Shown: in pieces, positions 26,604 through 32,692 of the stretch
How positions within the stretch are numbered: the first letter of the stretch is position 1
Layout of the letters: every line of letters begins with the position of its first letter
Origin: Thiotrichales bacterium
GTDB lineage: Bacteria > Pseudomonadota > Gammaproteobacteria > Beggiatoales > Beggiatoaceae
Direction of reading: 5' to 3'
NCBI GenBank assembly: GCA_016744475.1
Contig: JADGEH010000054.1
Coordinates: 1-32,692 of the forward strand
Length of the DNA stretch: 32,692 nt
Notes under the pieces: generated by a model
Seen by the model: the letters and a program-made list of their open reading frames with translations, nothing else
Told to the model about the DNA's origin: nothing
The model's database searches: none
Position numbers and translations under genes: made by a program

Positions 26604-26762
26604 GCTCTGTTGACATTTGGATGATGGCGGCTTTTGGGTCTTTTTTACGCCTAGCTGCGTTGGTTTTTGGCTGGCAATGAGCGGCATTGCGGCGCAAAAA
26701 CCGCCTTGCTAGACGCAAAAAATCCTCAAAAATCCATCTCATCCCCAAATGTCAACAGAGCC
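26603..26762. mobile_element. Palindromic MITE-like element, type C
   Basis: The 160-bp element has 18-bp perfect terminal inverted repeats (GGCTCTGTTGACATTTGG), target TA on both sides (26601-26602 and 26763-26764) and apex GCAATG-agcg-GCATTGC. The arms pair imperfectly along the whole length. Its first G completes the upstream TAG stop codon. Confidence 0.9.
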
Positions 26763-26815
26763 TATGAAAGCGAGACAGAGTGATACACATCACGGCTGCA
26801 TGGCACAACAGAAGA

Positions 26816-26844
26816 TTGCGCAATAGCTATTTAATGGTTACAAT
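26816..26844 (+). promoter_or_regulatory. Sigma-70 promoter for tpiA-secG
   Basis: TTGCGC (26816-26821), a 17-bp spacer, and TACAAT (26839-26844) form a good -35/-10 pair, 75 bp before the tpiA start and after the type C element. Confidence 0.7.
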
Positions 26845-26919
26845 GCGCGGCTTAAATTTTCTTGCTAAATGCCTGCTATAGACGGGCTTAGTCTAAAAAA
26901 CGACTTGGGGAACAAAGGT

Positions 26920-27675
26920 ATGCGCAGAATCTTAATTGCTGGCAACTGGAAAATGAATGGCTCCAGCAGCAGTACACAGACTTTGTTAGAAGGACTAAAA
27001 CAAGGTATGGGTGAAGTGAAACATGCCGATGTGGCGGTCTGCGCACCTTTTATTTATCTCCCTCAAGTCGCCGATTTGTTAAACGGCAGCGCCATTGCTT
27101 GGGGTGCGCAAAATCTTTCAGAACACAGCGCTGGAGCCTTTACGGGTGAAATATCAGCCAGCATGTTGAACGATTTTAATTGTAAATATGCCATCATCGG
27201 GCATTCCGAACGTCGCAGTCTGTACGGAGAAAGCGACGAATTAGTCGCAGAAAAATTTGCGGTAGCGCTTGGAGCGGGTCTTTGTCCCATCATTTGTATC
27301 GGTGAGTTATTAGAAGAACGCGAAGCCAATCAAACTGAAGCGGTGGTGGGTCGTCAACTCGATGCCGTTATCAAACGCAATGGTATTGAAGCATTAGCCA
27401 AAGGCGTGATTGCTTATGAACCCGTTTGGGCGATTGGCACCGGAAAAACCGCCAGTCCCGAACAAGCTCAAGATGTTCATGCCTTTATTCGCCAACGTGT
27501 GGCTGCTCAAGATGCCAGCGTGGCTGAAAAAATACAGATTCTTTACGGTGGCAGCATGAAACCCAGCAATGCCCAACAACTATTAGCCATGCAAGATGTT
27601 GATGGTGGATTGATTGGTGGTGCTTCGTTGAAAGCTGAGGATTTTCTAGGTATTTGTACGGCTGCACCCGCATAA
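26920..27675 (+). CDS. tpiA: Triosephosphate isomerase
   Basis: I chose ATG 26920 (251 residues, MRRILIAGNWKMNG; GGGGA about eight bases upstream) over 26869, because family members start at this point. Catalytic residues are K11 (GNWKMNG), His in YAIIGHSERRSLYGE and Glu in AYEPVWAIGTGK. The phosphate-binding loop ILYGGSMKPSN and GGLIGGASL are present. It interconverts DHAP and GAP in the cytoplasm. tpiA, secG and tRNA-Leu(GAG) in this order is a conserved gammaproteobacterial arrangement. Confidence 0.98.
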   Translation: MRRILIAGNWKMNGSSSSTQTLLEGLKQGMGEVKHADVAVCAPFIYLPQVADLLNGSAIAWGAQNLSEHSAGAFTGEISASMLNDFNCKYAIIGHSERRSLYGESDELVAEKFAVALGAGLCPIICIGELLEEREANQTEAVVGRQLDAVIKRNGIEALAKGVIAYEPVWAIGTGKTASPEQAQDVHAFIRQRVAAQDASVAEKIQILYGGSMKPSNAQQLLAMQDVDGGLIGGASLKAEDFLGICTAAPA

Positions 27676-27710
27676 ACATAAACCTCCTTAAATAAATAGG
27701 TTCTTAATAC

Positions 27711-28193
27711 ATGAGTGCTTTTTTTCACGTTCTTCAAGTGTTGGTCGCCATTGGCTTAGTCGGTTTAGTGCTGATTCAACATGGCAAAGGTGCCGATGCA
27801 GGCGCTGCTTTTGGTAGTGGCGCATCCGCTACCGTTTTTGGTAGCCAAGGCTCAGGCAACTTTCTCTCGCGGGCTACCGCAGTTTTAGCCGCGCTATTCT
27901 TTCTCAATAGCTTGATATTAGCTTACTTTAGCACTCAGGTATCCGTACCAGAAAGCGTCATCACCAGCCTGCCTGTTCAAGAAGCACCCGCACCAGAACC
28001 GATGACACCTAGCAAGTTACCCATGTTTCCTGAAGGCCAACCCGCTATTCCTCCTACCACAGGAAATGCTCCGGTCAGCACGATTGAAATGCCAGCTACT
28101 TTACCGGCCAGCAGTCCTAGCCCTGCTGCACCTGTAGAAAAAAGCACAGATGCCCCTGAAGCAGCAGCACCTTCAGTGCCGCCTAAAGAATAA
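27711..28193 (+). CDS. secG: Preprotein translocase subunit SecG
   Basis: The 160-residue protein has SecG strings HVLQVLVAIGLVGLVLIQHGKGADAGAAFGSGASATVFGS, and two transmembrane helices (about 4-21 and 53-72) joined by the GSxxSxTxFGS loop. The C-terminal ~80 residues are an added Pro/Ala/Ser-rich tail (PAPEPMTPSKL ... EAAAPSVPPKE), longer than in E. coli SecG (110 residues). It sits 35 bp after tpiA. It assists SecYE-driven export. Confidence 0.95.
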   Translation: MSAFFHVLQVLVAIGLVGLVLIQHGKGADAGAAFGSGASATVFGSQGSGNFLSRATAVLAALFFLNSLILAYFSTQVSVPESVITSLPVQEAPAPEPMTPSKLPMFPEGQPAIPPTTGNAPVSTIEMPATLPASSPSPAAPVEKSTDAPEAAAPSVPPKE

Positions 28194-28206
28194 GCCTATT
28201 TTGTAC

Positions 28207-28228
28207 AGGATTCTCAACTGAGAATCCT
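28207..28228 (+). terminator. Hairpin after secG
   Basis: AGGATTCTC-aact-GAGAATCCT forms a 9-bp perfect stem with a 4-nt loop, immediately followed by three tandem CCTCAGTA(C) units. The U-tract is weak, so termination may be partial, with read-through into the tRNA. Confidence 0.5.
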
Positions 28229-28265
28229 CACCTCAGTACCTCAGTACCTCAGTTTTAACACCCTT

Positions 28266-28350
28266 GCCGATGTGGTGGAATTGGTAGACACGCTGTCTTG
28301 AGGGGGCAGTGGCGCAAGCCGTGCCGGTTCGAGTCCGGCCATCGGCACCA
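28266..28350 (+). tRNA. tRNA-Leu (GAG anticodon)
   Basis: The 85-nt gene includes encoded CCA. Acceptor GCCGATG / CATCGGC is present, the D arm GGTGGAATTGGTAGACACG is typical of class II tRNA-Leu, and the anticodon stem CTGTC / GGCAG carries loop TTGAGGG. A long variable arm is present. It follows secG, as in many gammaproteobacteria. Confidence 0.97.
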
Positions 28351-28471
28351 TCCTTTCCTTCCTGCTTTATATCATCCCCAATCCCCTAACAAACAAAGTC
28401 TTTACTGCATATTCTTTGATGTAGTCGCTTGTCCTCAACAAAGCTAATGTAAAGACTCCAATCCTGACTAC

Positions 28472-28553
28472 TCACCCAATAACAGGCGCAAGCCACCGCT
28501 CCACCTCGTCAACCCCCATACCGCATAATCCCCCTCTTGCTCTTGATCAGTCT
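28472..28553 (-). pseudogene. Relic of metH 3' end, copy 1
   Basis: On the minus strand it reads DQEQEGDYAV, then after a frame change [13 protein letters not shown] and a stop, matching the last ~27 codons of the metH fragment at 31532 ([27 protein letters not shown]). Several bases are lost in the middle. Confidence 0.75.
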
Positions 28554-28558
28554 TCCTC

Positions 28559-28600
28559 GCGGGTCAAGGTTTGTAACCTTGACCCAAACATTTTGAGTAA
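28559..28600. repeat. Hairpin of the GCGGGT family, copy 1
   Basis: The stem is GGGTCAAGGTT-TGT-AACCTTGACCC (28561-28585), preceded by GC and followed by AAACATTTTGAGTAAG. It matches the copies at 29728 and 29776 in flanks and loop, with a different but still perfect stem. Confidence 0.7.
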
Positions 28601-28620
28601 GAGGGTGATATTATTAATTA

Positions 28621-29055
28621 TCAACCCACAACCCCATATTCTCTCGAAATCTCAACCAAATGCTTCTGCCAAACCTGTTCTTTAGACGTTTCTCGTCGTA
28701 AAGCATCTCGATAACCTAATGCCGCCCAAGTTTTCTTATCTGGATCAGAATAAGGTTTTCTTTTACCTTCCATGACTTTGACGGCATCATTCCAACCACG
28801 CATATAAGCAGCTTTAGGATGCACGGTATCAATTTTATGTTTGACATTGAGCAAGCTTAGTTCTTCAAGTAGTTGAGAAATGGGAAAAGAAATACTCTCA
28901 GTATCCAATTTAATTACCTCACCAGATAAGAAAGCATCAACACAATGCTTTGCATCAGATAAAGAATAACCTGCATACTTTTGTAATAGCTTGGTGAGTT
29001 TAATTTTATTTAAACCCGTTTGCCAGTCCGTTAATTCAATTATGAGTTTATTCAT
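28621..29055 (-). CDS. Hypothetical protein, possible immunity-type partner
   Basis: The protein has 144 residues from the ATG at 29055 (GAGGC upstream), or 148 from 29067. The N-terminal half has a small alpha/beta unit reminiscent of a ribosomal L7/L12 C-terminal fold (LTKLLQKYAGYSLSDAKHCVDAFLSGEVIKL). The rest is helical (KAAYMRGWNDAVKVMEG, TWAALGYRDALRRETSKEQVW). No signal peptide. It overlaps or abuts the fragment gene upstream (29064). A small gene following a 3' fragment of another protein resembles a toxin-tip/immunity cassette, but this is speculation. Confidence 0.6.
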   Translation of the reverse strand: MNKLIIELTDWQTGLNKIKLTKLLQKYAGYSLSDAKHCVDAFLSGEVIKLDTESISFPISQLLEELSLLNVKHKIDTVHPKAAYMRGWNDAVKVMEGKRKPYSDPDKKTWAALGYRDALRRETSKEQVWQKHLVEISREYGVVG

Positions 29056-29063
29056 TGCTTGCC

Positions 29064-29270
29064 TCATTTCACCTTAAATACCAAAGGCTTTTGTTTAATT
29101 TGTCCTTTTGGATTTTTTGCAGCTTTTCCAACGCTTGCGCCAGTAGTTCTACGTCCACCAAAAATCACCACTTCTTTTACGCCAAACTGTTTGCCTAATT
29201 CAATTGCAGCATTTTTTAATTCGGAAAAGCTGCTACCCATCCTACGCGGGCTACCCATCCTACCGTGCTG
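29064..29270 (-). pseudogene. 3' fragment of a gene interrupted by a repeat element
   Basis: The frame is open to 29402, but everything upstream of 29270 is repeat-element sequence. The native part is the C-terminal ~55 residues (SSFSELKNAAIELGKQFGV, KEVVIFGGRRTTG, then a Lys-rich tail ending LVFKVK). It could be the C-terminal tip of a polymorphic toxin or simply an unknown protein. Confidence 0.5.
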
Positions 29271-29428
29271 TAGGGTGGCGCGAAATGCCGCCGTGATGTG
29301 GTTTTTGGCATGGTGTTTATCGGCATTTTGCCCACCATTGAATTTTGTTGGAACATCGAATGGTGGGCAAATTTCGTGGTAGTTTAATGCCAATAACAAC
29401 ATTCATTGACGAAATTCGCCCACCCTAC
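29270..29428. mobile_element. GTAGGGTGGGC palindromic element, type D, copy 1
   Basis: The 159-bp element has outer ends GTAGGGTGG... and ...CGCCCACCCTAC, and an inner inverted pair GCCCACCATT / AATGGTGGGC around a ~19-nt loop. It truncates the minus-strand gene at 29064. Confidence 0.8.
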
Positions 29429-29502
29429 ACGGCTTATTATCATTTGTCGTAAGGTTTGGATATTTGAGAAATGTTCGGGTCGTGGTGTTTGTCCCCAATA
29501 AG

Positions 29503-29682
29503 CAAGGATTGGCGTTGTGTTGGAATGTAGGGTTTGCGCCGTGCGTTTTTTACGGCGCGAACGCGGATGGAACATGTTGTGGGAATCAAACGCAAGGATT
29601 GGCGTTGTATTGGAATGTAGGGTTTGCGCAGTGTGTTTTTTGTGGCGCGAACGCGGATGGAGCATGATGTGGACATCGAGCG
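29503..29682. repeat. Two tandem 90-bp units (block 1)
   Basis: The units at 29503-29592 and 29593-29682 share AAGGATTGGCGTTGT, TTGGAATGTAGGGTTTGCGC, a GCGCGTTTTTT...GGCGC hairpin and GAACGCGGATGGA. The block ends in ATCGAGCGCGTGCGCA and, after a short hairpin, TGCGCACCCTACCTGGCTA. Confidence 0.9.
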
Positions 29683-29727
29683 CGTGCGCACCAAAAAGAC
29701 GGTGCGCACCCTACCTGGCTAACAAAA

Positions 29728-29775
29728 GCGGGTGCAGATTTGCGCAATCTGCACCCGAATGTTTTGAGTGATGCT
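29728..29775. repeat. Hairpin of the GCGGGT family, copy 2
   Basis: The stem is GGGTGCAGATT-TGCGC-AATCTGCACCC (29730-29756), preceded by GC and followed by GAATGTTTTGAGTGATG. It lies tail to tail with copy 3. Confidence 0.7.
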
Positions 29776-29822
29776 TGGAGTTAGTCGAAACGTTCGGGTC
29801 GGCTTTACAAAAGCCGACCCGC
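29776..29822. repeat. Hairpin of the GCGGGT family, copy 3 (inverted)
   Basis: On the minus strand it reads GCGGGTCGGCTTT-TGT-AAAGCCGACCC, then GAACGTTTCGACTAA. The stem arms are 29796-29806 and 29810-29820. Flanks and TGT loop match copy 1, with a different stem. Confidence 0.7.
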
Positions 29823-29910
29823 CATATTTTCGGGCATACCCCGACCCGCAAGTAAAAAAATACGTGCCACCAGCGATTTTATTGCGTCGATACCAAGACA
29901 TAAGTCATAG

Positions 29911-30114
29911 CATACCCGATGTCGTTATACGAATGTAGGGTTTGCGCCGCGCGTTTTTTGTGGCGCGAACGCGGATGGAGCATGATGTGGACATCAAACG
30001 TAAGGATTGGCGTTGTATTGGAATGTAGGGTTTGCGCCACGTGTTTTTTGCGGCGCAAACGCGGATGAGGCATGGTGTGGGTATTAAGCGTGGAGATTGA
30101 CGTTGTGTTGAAAT
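29911..30114. repeat. 90-bp repeat units (block 2)
   Basis: One unit lies at 29911-30000 (its first ~20 bases replaced) and one at 30001-30090, with the start of a further unit at 30091-30114. The block then shows the same ATCGAGCGCGTGCGCA and, at about 30179-30197, TGCGCACCCTACCTGGCTA as block 1. Confidence 0.85.
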
Positions 30115-30216
30115 ATCGAGCGCGTGCGCAAAATGCCGTTGTGGTTTTGTGCCAAAACACAATTTATTGGCGGCATTATGCGCACCCTACCTGGCTACTC
30201 GACCCGCGCTACACAG

Positions 30217-30627
30217 CTATCCAGCTATGCTGGTTTCAAAAGACTCTATAATTTTTTTCACCACATTAACTATAGGAGAAGCAATACCCGCAAGTGCTTG
30301 AGCGGCATTAGTTAGTCCTTTAGCACTAACTTCAAACATAGACTTATCACCGCTTGTTGCATCATCCACTACACGCTTCACCATCTTTGATATTCGTTCT
30401 GCATCTTGACCATTTTTTTCAGAGACTTGTTGTAAAAGCTCAGAAAGTTCTTTCAATAAATATTCTAAGTTATTCTTTTCATTTTGATCCATACTGGAGG
30501 TTTCTCTAAGTATCTGACTAATATCCTGCATATGACTCTTTATATTAATGAAGCCTGCATTGTTAGAAATGACATTTACATCATTTAAGATAACAGAACC
30601 TTTTATCTTACTAAAGTGATCACCCAT
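30217..30627 (-). CDS. Small protein with GDxF-IK-S motif and hydrophobic C-terminal helix
   Basis: The 136-residue protein starts at the ATG at 30627 (GAGGAAA upstream). The N-terminus MGDHFSKIKGSVILNDVNVISN is strand-like and shares a GDxFxxIKxSxIxN motif with the end of the upstream gene product (GDYFNEIKNSSIVNQST). The middle is a charged coiled-coil (QNEKNNLEYLLKELSELLQQVSEK). The C-terminus is amphipathic and hydrophobic (LTNAAQALAGIASPIVNVVKKIIES). It is 22 bp after the membrane-protein gene. I do not know the family's function; a membrane-active effector is one guess. Confidence 0.65.
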   Translation of the reverse strand: MGDHFSKIKGSVILNDVNVISNNAGFINIKSHMQDISQILRETSSMDQNEKNNLEYLLKELSELLQQVSEKNGQDAERISKMVKRVVDDATSGDKSMFEVSAKGLTNAAQALAGIASPIVNVVKKIIESFETSIAG

Positions 30628-30649
30628 AAATTTCCTCAATATGTATTTT

Positions 30650-31195
30650 TTAAGAAATGGTTGATTGGTTTACAATGCTTGAATTTTTAATCTCGTTGAA
30701 ATAATCTCCTAATATTTGATCTCCCTGTATAATATTCACAGTGCCTTTTTCTTCCACGAAAGTAATGCCATTAATTACAGCATTATGTGTTGCATACTCA
30801 TTAATGTAATAAGCAATATGCCTATGTAAATCTTCAGCAAGCTTTTGATTATCCGTTACAATAAAATCTGTAGTTACAGCACTTGTTTGAATTTGAACTC
30901 CAAAACGAGTGTAATTAGCTCTATAGATGGTGTAAAAAAATAATGCGACTGCAACTGCAACTGCAACTGCATCATAATTTGTTGTGTATTTACCATTCAT
31001 ATTATTTACAGCATATAAAAAAGAGGTTATTGTTAAAAGCATAAAGAAAACCCAAGACTTCGTAATAGTATAAGATGTAACTCTAGATATATTTGAAAGT
31101 TGAATAACCCTTGAGGGAAGAACCAGTAAATTCTTATGAATACTGATTTTTTCAAAGTTTATTTCTGATTCTTTTTTGTTTGAGTTACCAGTCAT
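30650..31195 (-). CDS. Two-TM membrane protein, DUF6232-like
   Basis: The 181-residue protein has an N-terminal strand region (LLVLPSRVIQLSNISRVTSYTI) resembling the start of DUF6232-type proteins. Two transmembrane helices follow: SWVFFMLLTITSFLYAV and the low-complexity AVAVAVAVALFFYTIY. The second half is soluble (DNQKLAEDLHRHIAYYINEYAT) and ends in QGDQILGDYFNEIKNSSIVNQST. It is first in a two-gene operon with 30217-30627. The family assignment is from memory of the pattern and is not firm. Confidence 0.65.
   Translation of the reverse strand: MTGNSNKKESEINFEKISIHKNLLVLPSRVIQLSNISRVTSYTITKSWVFFMLLTITSFLYAVNNMNGKYTTNYDAVAVAVAVALFFYTIYRANYTRFGVQIQTSAVTTDFIVTDNQKLAEDLHRHIAYYINEYATHNAVINGITFVEEKGTVNIIQGDQILGDYFNEIKNSSIVNQSTIS
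30950..30973 (-). repeat. Hexanucleotide repeat coding AVAVAV
   Basis: About four units of GCAACT (first one GCGACT) encode alternating Val-Ala in the second membrane helix of the DUF6232-like protein. Six-base steps keep frame, so slippage would change helix length by two residues each time. Confidence 0.7.
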
Positions 31196-31255
31196 TTTTT
31201 CTATCTCCTAGCATAATTAACACGTAACACGGATAAGGCGCGTCTTTTTGCACCA

Positions 31256-31288
31256 TCATCCGCCATCATTGTGAATTTTGGCGGATGA
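31256..31288. repeat. Hairpin upstream of the two-gene operon
   Basis: TCATCCGCCA / TGGCGGATGA are 10-bp perfect arms with a 13-nt loop. It lies between metH relic 2 and the start of the operon. Confidence 0.6.
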
Positions 31289-31301
31289 CTACAATAAAAG
31301 A

Positions 31302-31365
31302 TTATCCTACCACAGGCGCAAGCCACCGTTCCACCTCGCAAACCCATTCCTTTACGAACAGCCAT
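31302..31365 (-). pseudogene. Relic of metH 3' end, copy 2
   Basis: On the minus strand AVRKGMGL is followed, after a one-base frame change, by [11 protein letters not shown] and TAA. This is the last ~20 codons of metH. It begins directly at the edge of a type D element (31366). Confidence 0.75.
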
Positions 31366-31522
31366 GTAGGGTGGGCGAATTCCGTCCACTAAACTTTGCT
31401 ATTGGTACATAATCATCACGGACAAGCCTACCATTTCCCCAATTTGCAGCAATTGGTGGGCAAAATGCCGAAAAAACACCGCCTCTTAAACAGCGCTCCC
31501 GTCGGCATTTTTCCCACCCTAC
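31366..31522. mobile_element. GTAGGGTGGGC palindromic element, type D, copy 2
   Basis: The 157-bp element has ends GTAGGGTGGGCGAA and ...TTCCCACCCTAC, with an inner pair CCTACCATT / AATTGGTGGGC. It is sandwiched between metH relic 2 and metH copy 3. Confidence 0.8.
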
Positions 31523-31531
31523 AATGACAAA

Positions 31532-31962
31532 TTATCCTATCACAGGAGCCAACCACCGCTCCACTTCTTCCAAACTCATCCCCTTCCGCACCGCATAATC
31601 CCCCACCTGCTCAGCATCAATCTTCCCAATCCCAAAATATTTAGATTCAGGATGCGAGAAGTACCAACCCGATACAGCCGCAGTAGGATACATAGCAAAG
31701 CTATCCGTCAACGACAAACCAATATTCTCCACTGGTTTGAGCAACTCCCACAACAAAGCTTTTTCCGTATGGTCAGGACAAGCAGGATACCCAGGCGCAG
31801 GGCGAATGCCGCGATAGCTTTCTGCAATCAAAGCCTCATTGTCCAAAGCTTCATCAGACGCATAACCCCACAGTTCAGTACGCACCCACTTGTGCAAGTG
31901 TTCGGCAAATGCCTCTGCCAAGCGGTCAGCCAACGCCTTGAGCATGATGCTGTTGTAGTCCG
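31532..31962 (-). pseudogene. metH: C-terminal fragment of cobalamin-dependent methionine synthase
   Basis: About 143 residues of the MetH activation (AdoMet-binding) domain are present: [54 protein letters not shown] with the AdoMet-binding [33 protein letters not shown], and a normal C-terminus. Everything upstream (about 1,080 residues) is gone; the frame passes instead into a type D element (31963-32122) and then a transposase remnant. The activation domain alone cannot make methionine. A full metH may exist elsewhere. Confidence 0.92.
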
Positions 31963-32122
31963 GTAGGGTGGGCAAAATCCCGTCCTGCCATTGTTTAAAA
32001 ACGCTGAACTTTCCACGGGTTTTGCCCACCATTATATGTCTCAAGCTCATTCTAATGGTGGGCAACGCCGTGGTTAATTCAAATTCTTTTCCTATATCAC
32101 GAACAGCTTTTGCCCACCCTAC
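31963..32122. mobile_element. GTAGGGTGGGC palindromic element, type D, copy 3
   Basis: The 160-bp element has ends GTAGGGTGGGCAAAA / TTTTGCCCACCCTAC and an inner pair GCCCACCATTA / TAATGGTGGGC. It interrupts metH just before PDYNSIML. The first ~58 codons of the minus-strand ORF to 32140 lie in it and its flank and are not MetH. Confidence 0.85.
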
Positions 32123-32154
32123 TCGGCTATACTTGTACAAATTTATCGGAACAT

Positions 32155-32586
32155 ATGGCGGATTTGAGCCATGATGTTATCAGCAATTTCTTAAAAAAAC
32201 AGAAATTGCCGCCTAGAGAATGATGGGAAAATGTGAAAGGATTAATCAATGACAGTGAGAATTCCTGTTTGATTATTGATGATAGTGTTCAGAACAAACA
32301 ATATTCACATTCAATTGAACTCGTTAAACGCCAATACAGTGGGGCTGTGGGTGGCTTAGTAAAAGGTATTGCCATTGTTAATTTAGTACACACTGATGGC
32401 AATGAATATTACCCTATTAACTATCGTATTTATTCAAAACAAGATGATGGAAAAACAAAAAACGACCATTTTCAAGAGATGTTGATTAATGCAATTGCTG
32501 ATAAGCCATTAAAAGCAAAAACAATTTTATTTGATAATGGGTATGCTGCTTGGCAAAATCTAAAGCTCGTTCAATCACTTCGTCTA
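32155..32586 (+). pseudogene. IS701/IS4-like DDE transposase remnant
   Basis: [22 protein letters not shown] is followed by TGA, then the same frame continues WENVKGLINDSENSCLIIDDSV (first Asp), SIELVKRQYSG, GIAIVNLVHTDG, PINYRIYSKQDDGKTKNDHFQEM and TILFDNGYAAWQNLKL (second Asp; the usual text is FDSWYA). After about 32586 the family match stops and the third acidic residue is missing. One nonsense codon and both ends lost make it inactive. The first ~20 residues of the intact protein are also absent. Confidence 0.85.
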
Positions 32587-32692
32587 ATTTTTTATATAGG
32601 GATATTTCATCATTCATACGAATTCCCCATACATATTCATTTTAGAAAAATCAAATACTTTACCTGAACCAAAGCTTTCAAATAAACTTTTG

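Larger units (their letters stand above)
28351..28620. other. Spacer after tRNA-Leu with metH-tail relic and hairpin
   Basis: No intact gene is visible. It contains a relic of the metH 3' end (28472-28553, minus) and an 11-bp-stem hairpin (28561-28585) whose flanks match two others at 29730 and 29796. Confidence 0.6.
29429..30216. other. Non-coding repeat block
   Basis: No convincing gene is visible. Overlapping ORFs on both strands come from a 90-bp repeat whose length is a multiple of three. The block contains two pairs of 90-bp units, two hairpins of the GCGGGT family, and two 'GTGCGCACCCTACCTGGCTA' junctions. Confidence 0.6.

Noticed and set aside
29384..30162. Overlapping minus-strand ORFs with 30-residue repeats as a repeat-protein gene
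   Set aside because: Two frames stay open at once, both explained by a 90-bp repeat that is a multiple of three; no ribosome site and no stable single frame.
32020..32140. N-terminal ~58 codons of the ORF covering the metH fragment as part of MetH
   Set aside because: They lie within the type D repeat element and its flank and do not resemble MetH.

Overview
The window looks like a chromosomal segment of a gammaproteobacterium. The evidence is the rpsU / GatB-YqeY / dnaG / rpoD macromolecular-synthesis cluster with a CAU tRNA next to rpoD, and tpiA-secG-tRNA-Leu(GAG). The moderate GC and the density of hairpin and 'GTAGGGTGGGC' dispersed repeats suggest, as inference only, the Thiotrichales (Beggiatoa/Thioploca/Thioflexithrix-like sulfur bacteria).

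Layout. (1) 1-1650 is accessory debris: a transposase tail, a decayed direct-repeat pair and an orphan type I-E CRISPR array (7 repeats, 6 spacers, last repeat degenerate, no cas genes in view). (2) 1655-10838 is a compact ~9.1 kb integrative element bounded by a 49-bp perfect direct repeat. The repeat is the 3' part of a tRNA(CAU) gene, and the complete gene lies at the right end. The element has a divergent XRE repressor with a multi-site operator, then one long plus-strand train of overlapping genes: small Zn protein, HTH replication protein, frameshifted DnaC-like helicase loader, ASCH protein, DEDDh exonuclease, HNH nuclease, several unknowns, a membrane pseudo-AAA protein, a DUF457/YdjM-like hydrolase and a tyrosine recombinase. 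No virion or conjugation genes are visible, so it looks like a satellite or cryptic element. The hydrolase is split by six TTTTTCCC octamers, and downstream it runs in frame into an integrase that has lost its N-terminal domains. (3) 10927-16897 (minus) is rpoD, dnaG, GatB/YqeY, rpsU and a short dnaQ. (4) 17042-23031 (minus) is leuS, a rhodanese, and a TPR protein paired with a P-loop NTPase. (5) 23233-28350 (plus) is an AGCS symporter, a two-RCK potassium-channel-like protein, tpiA, secG and tRNA-Leu. (6) 28351-32692 is a repeat-rich accessory region: hypothetical genes, a two-gene membrane/small-protein pair, three copies of the metH 3' end, and a broken transposase.

The most unusual signals are these. 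Seven palindromic elements of four sequence types are all 157-160 bp long; in two cases the element supplies the last base of the upstream gene's stop codon. A small hairpin family keeps its flanks and loop while both stem arms change together. The recombinase/hydrolase chimera carries a frame-shifting octamer tract. The metH tail is present three times.
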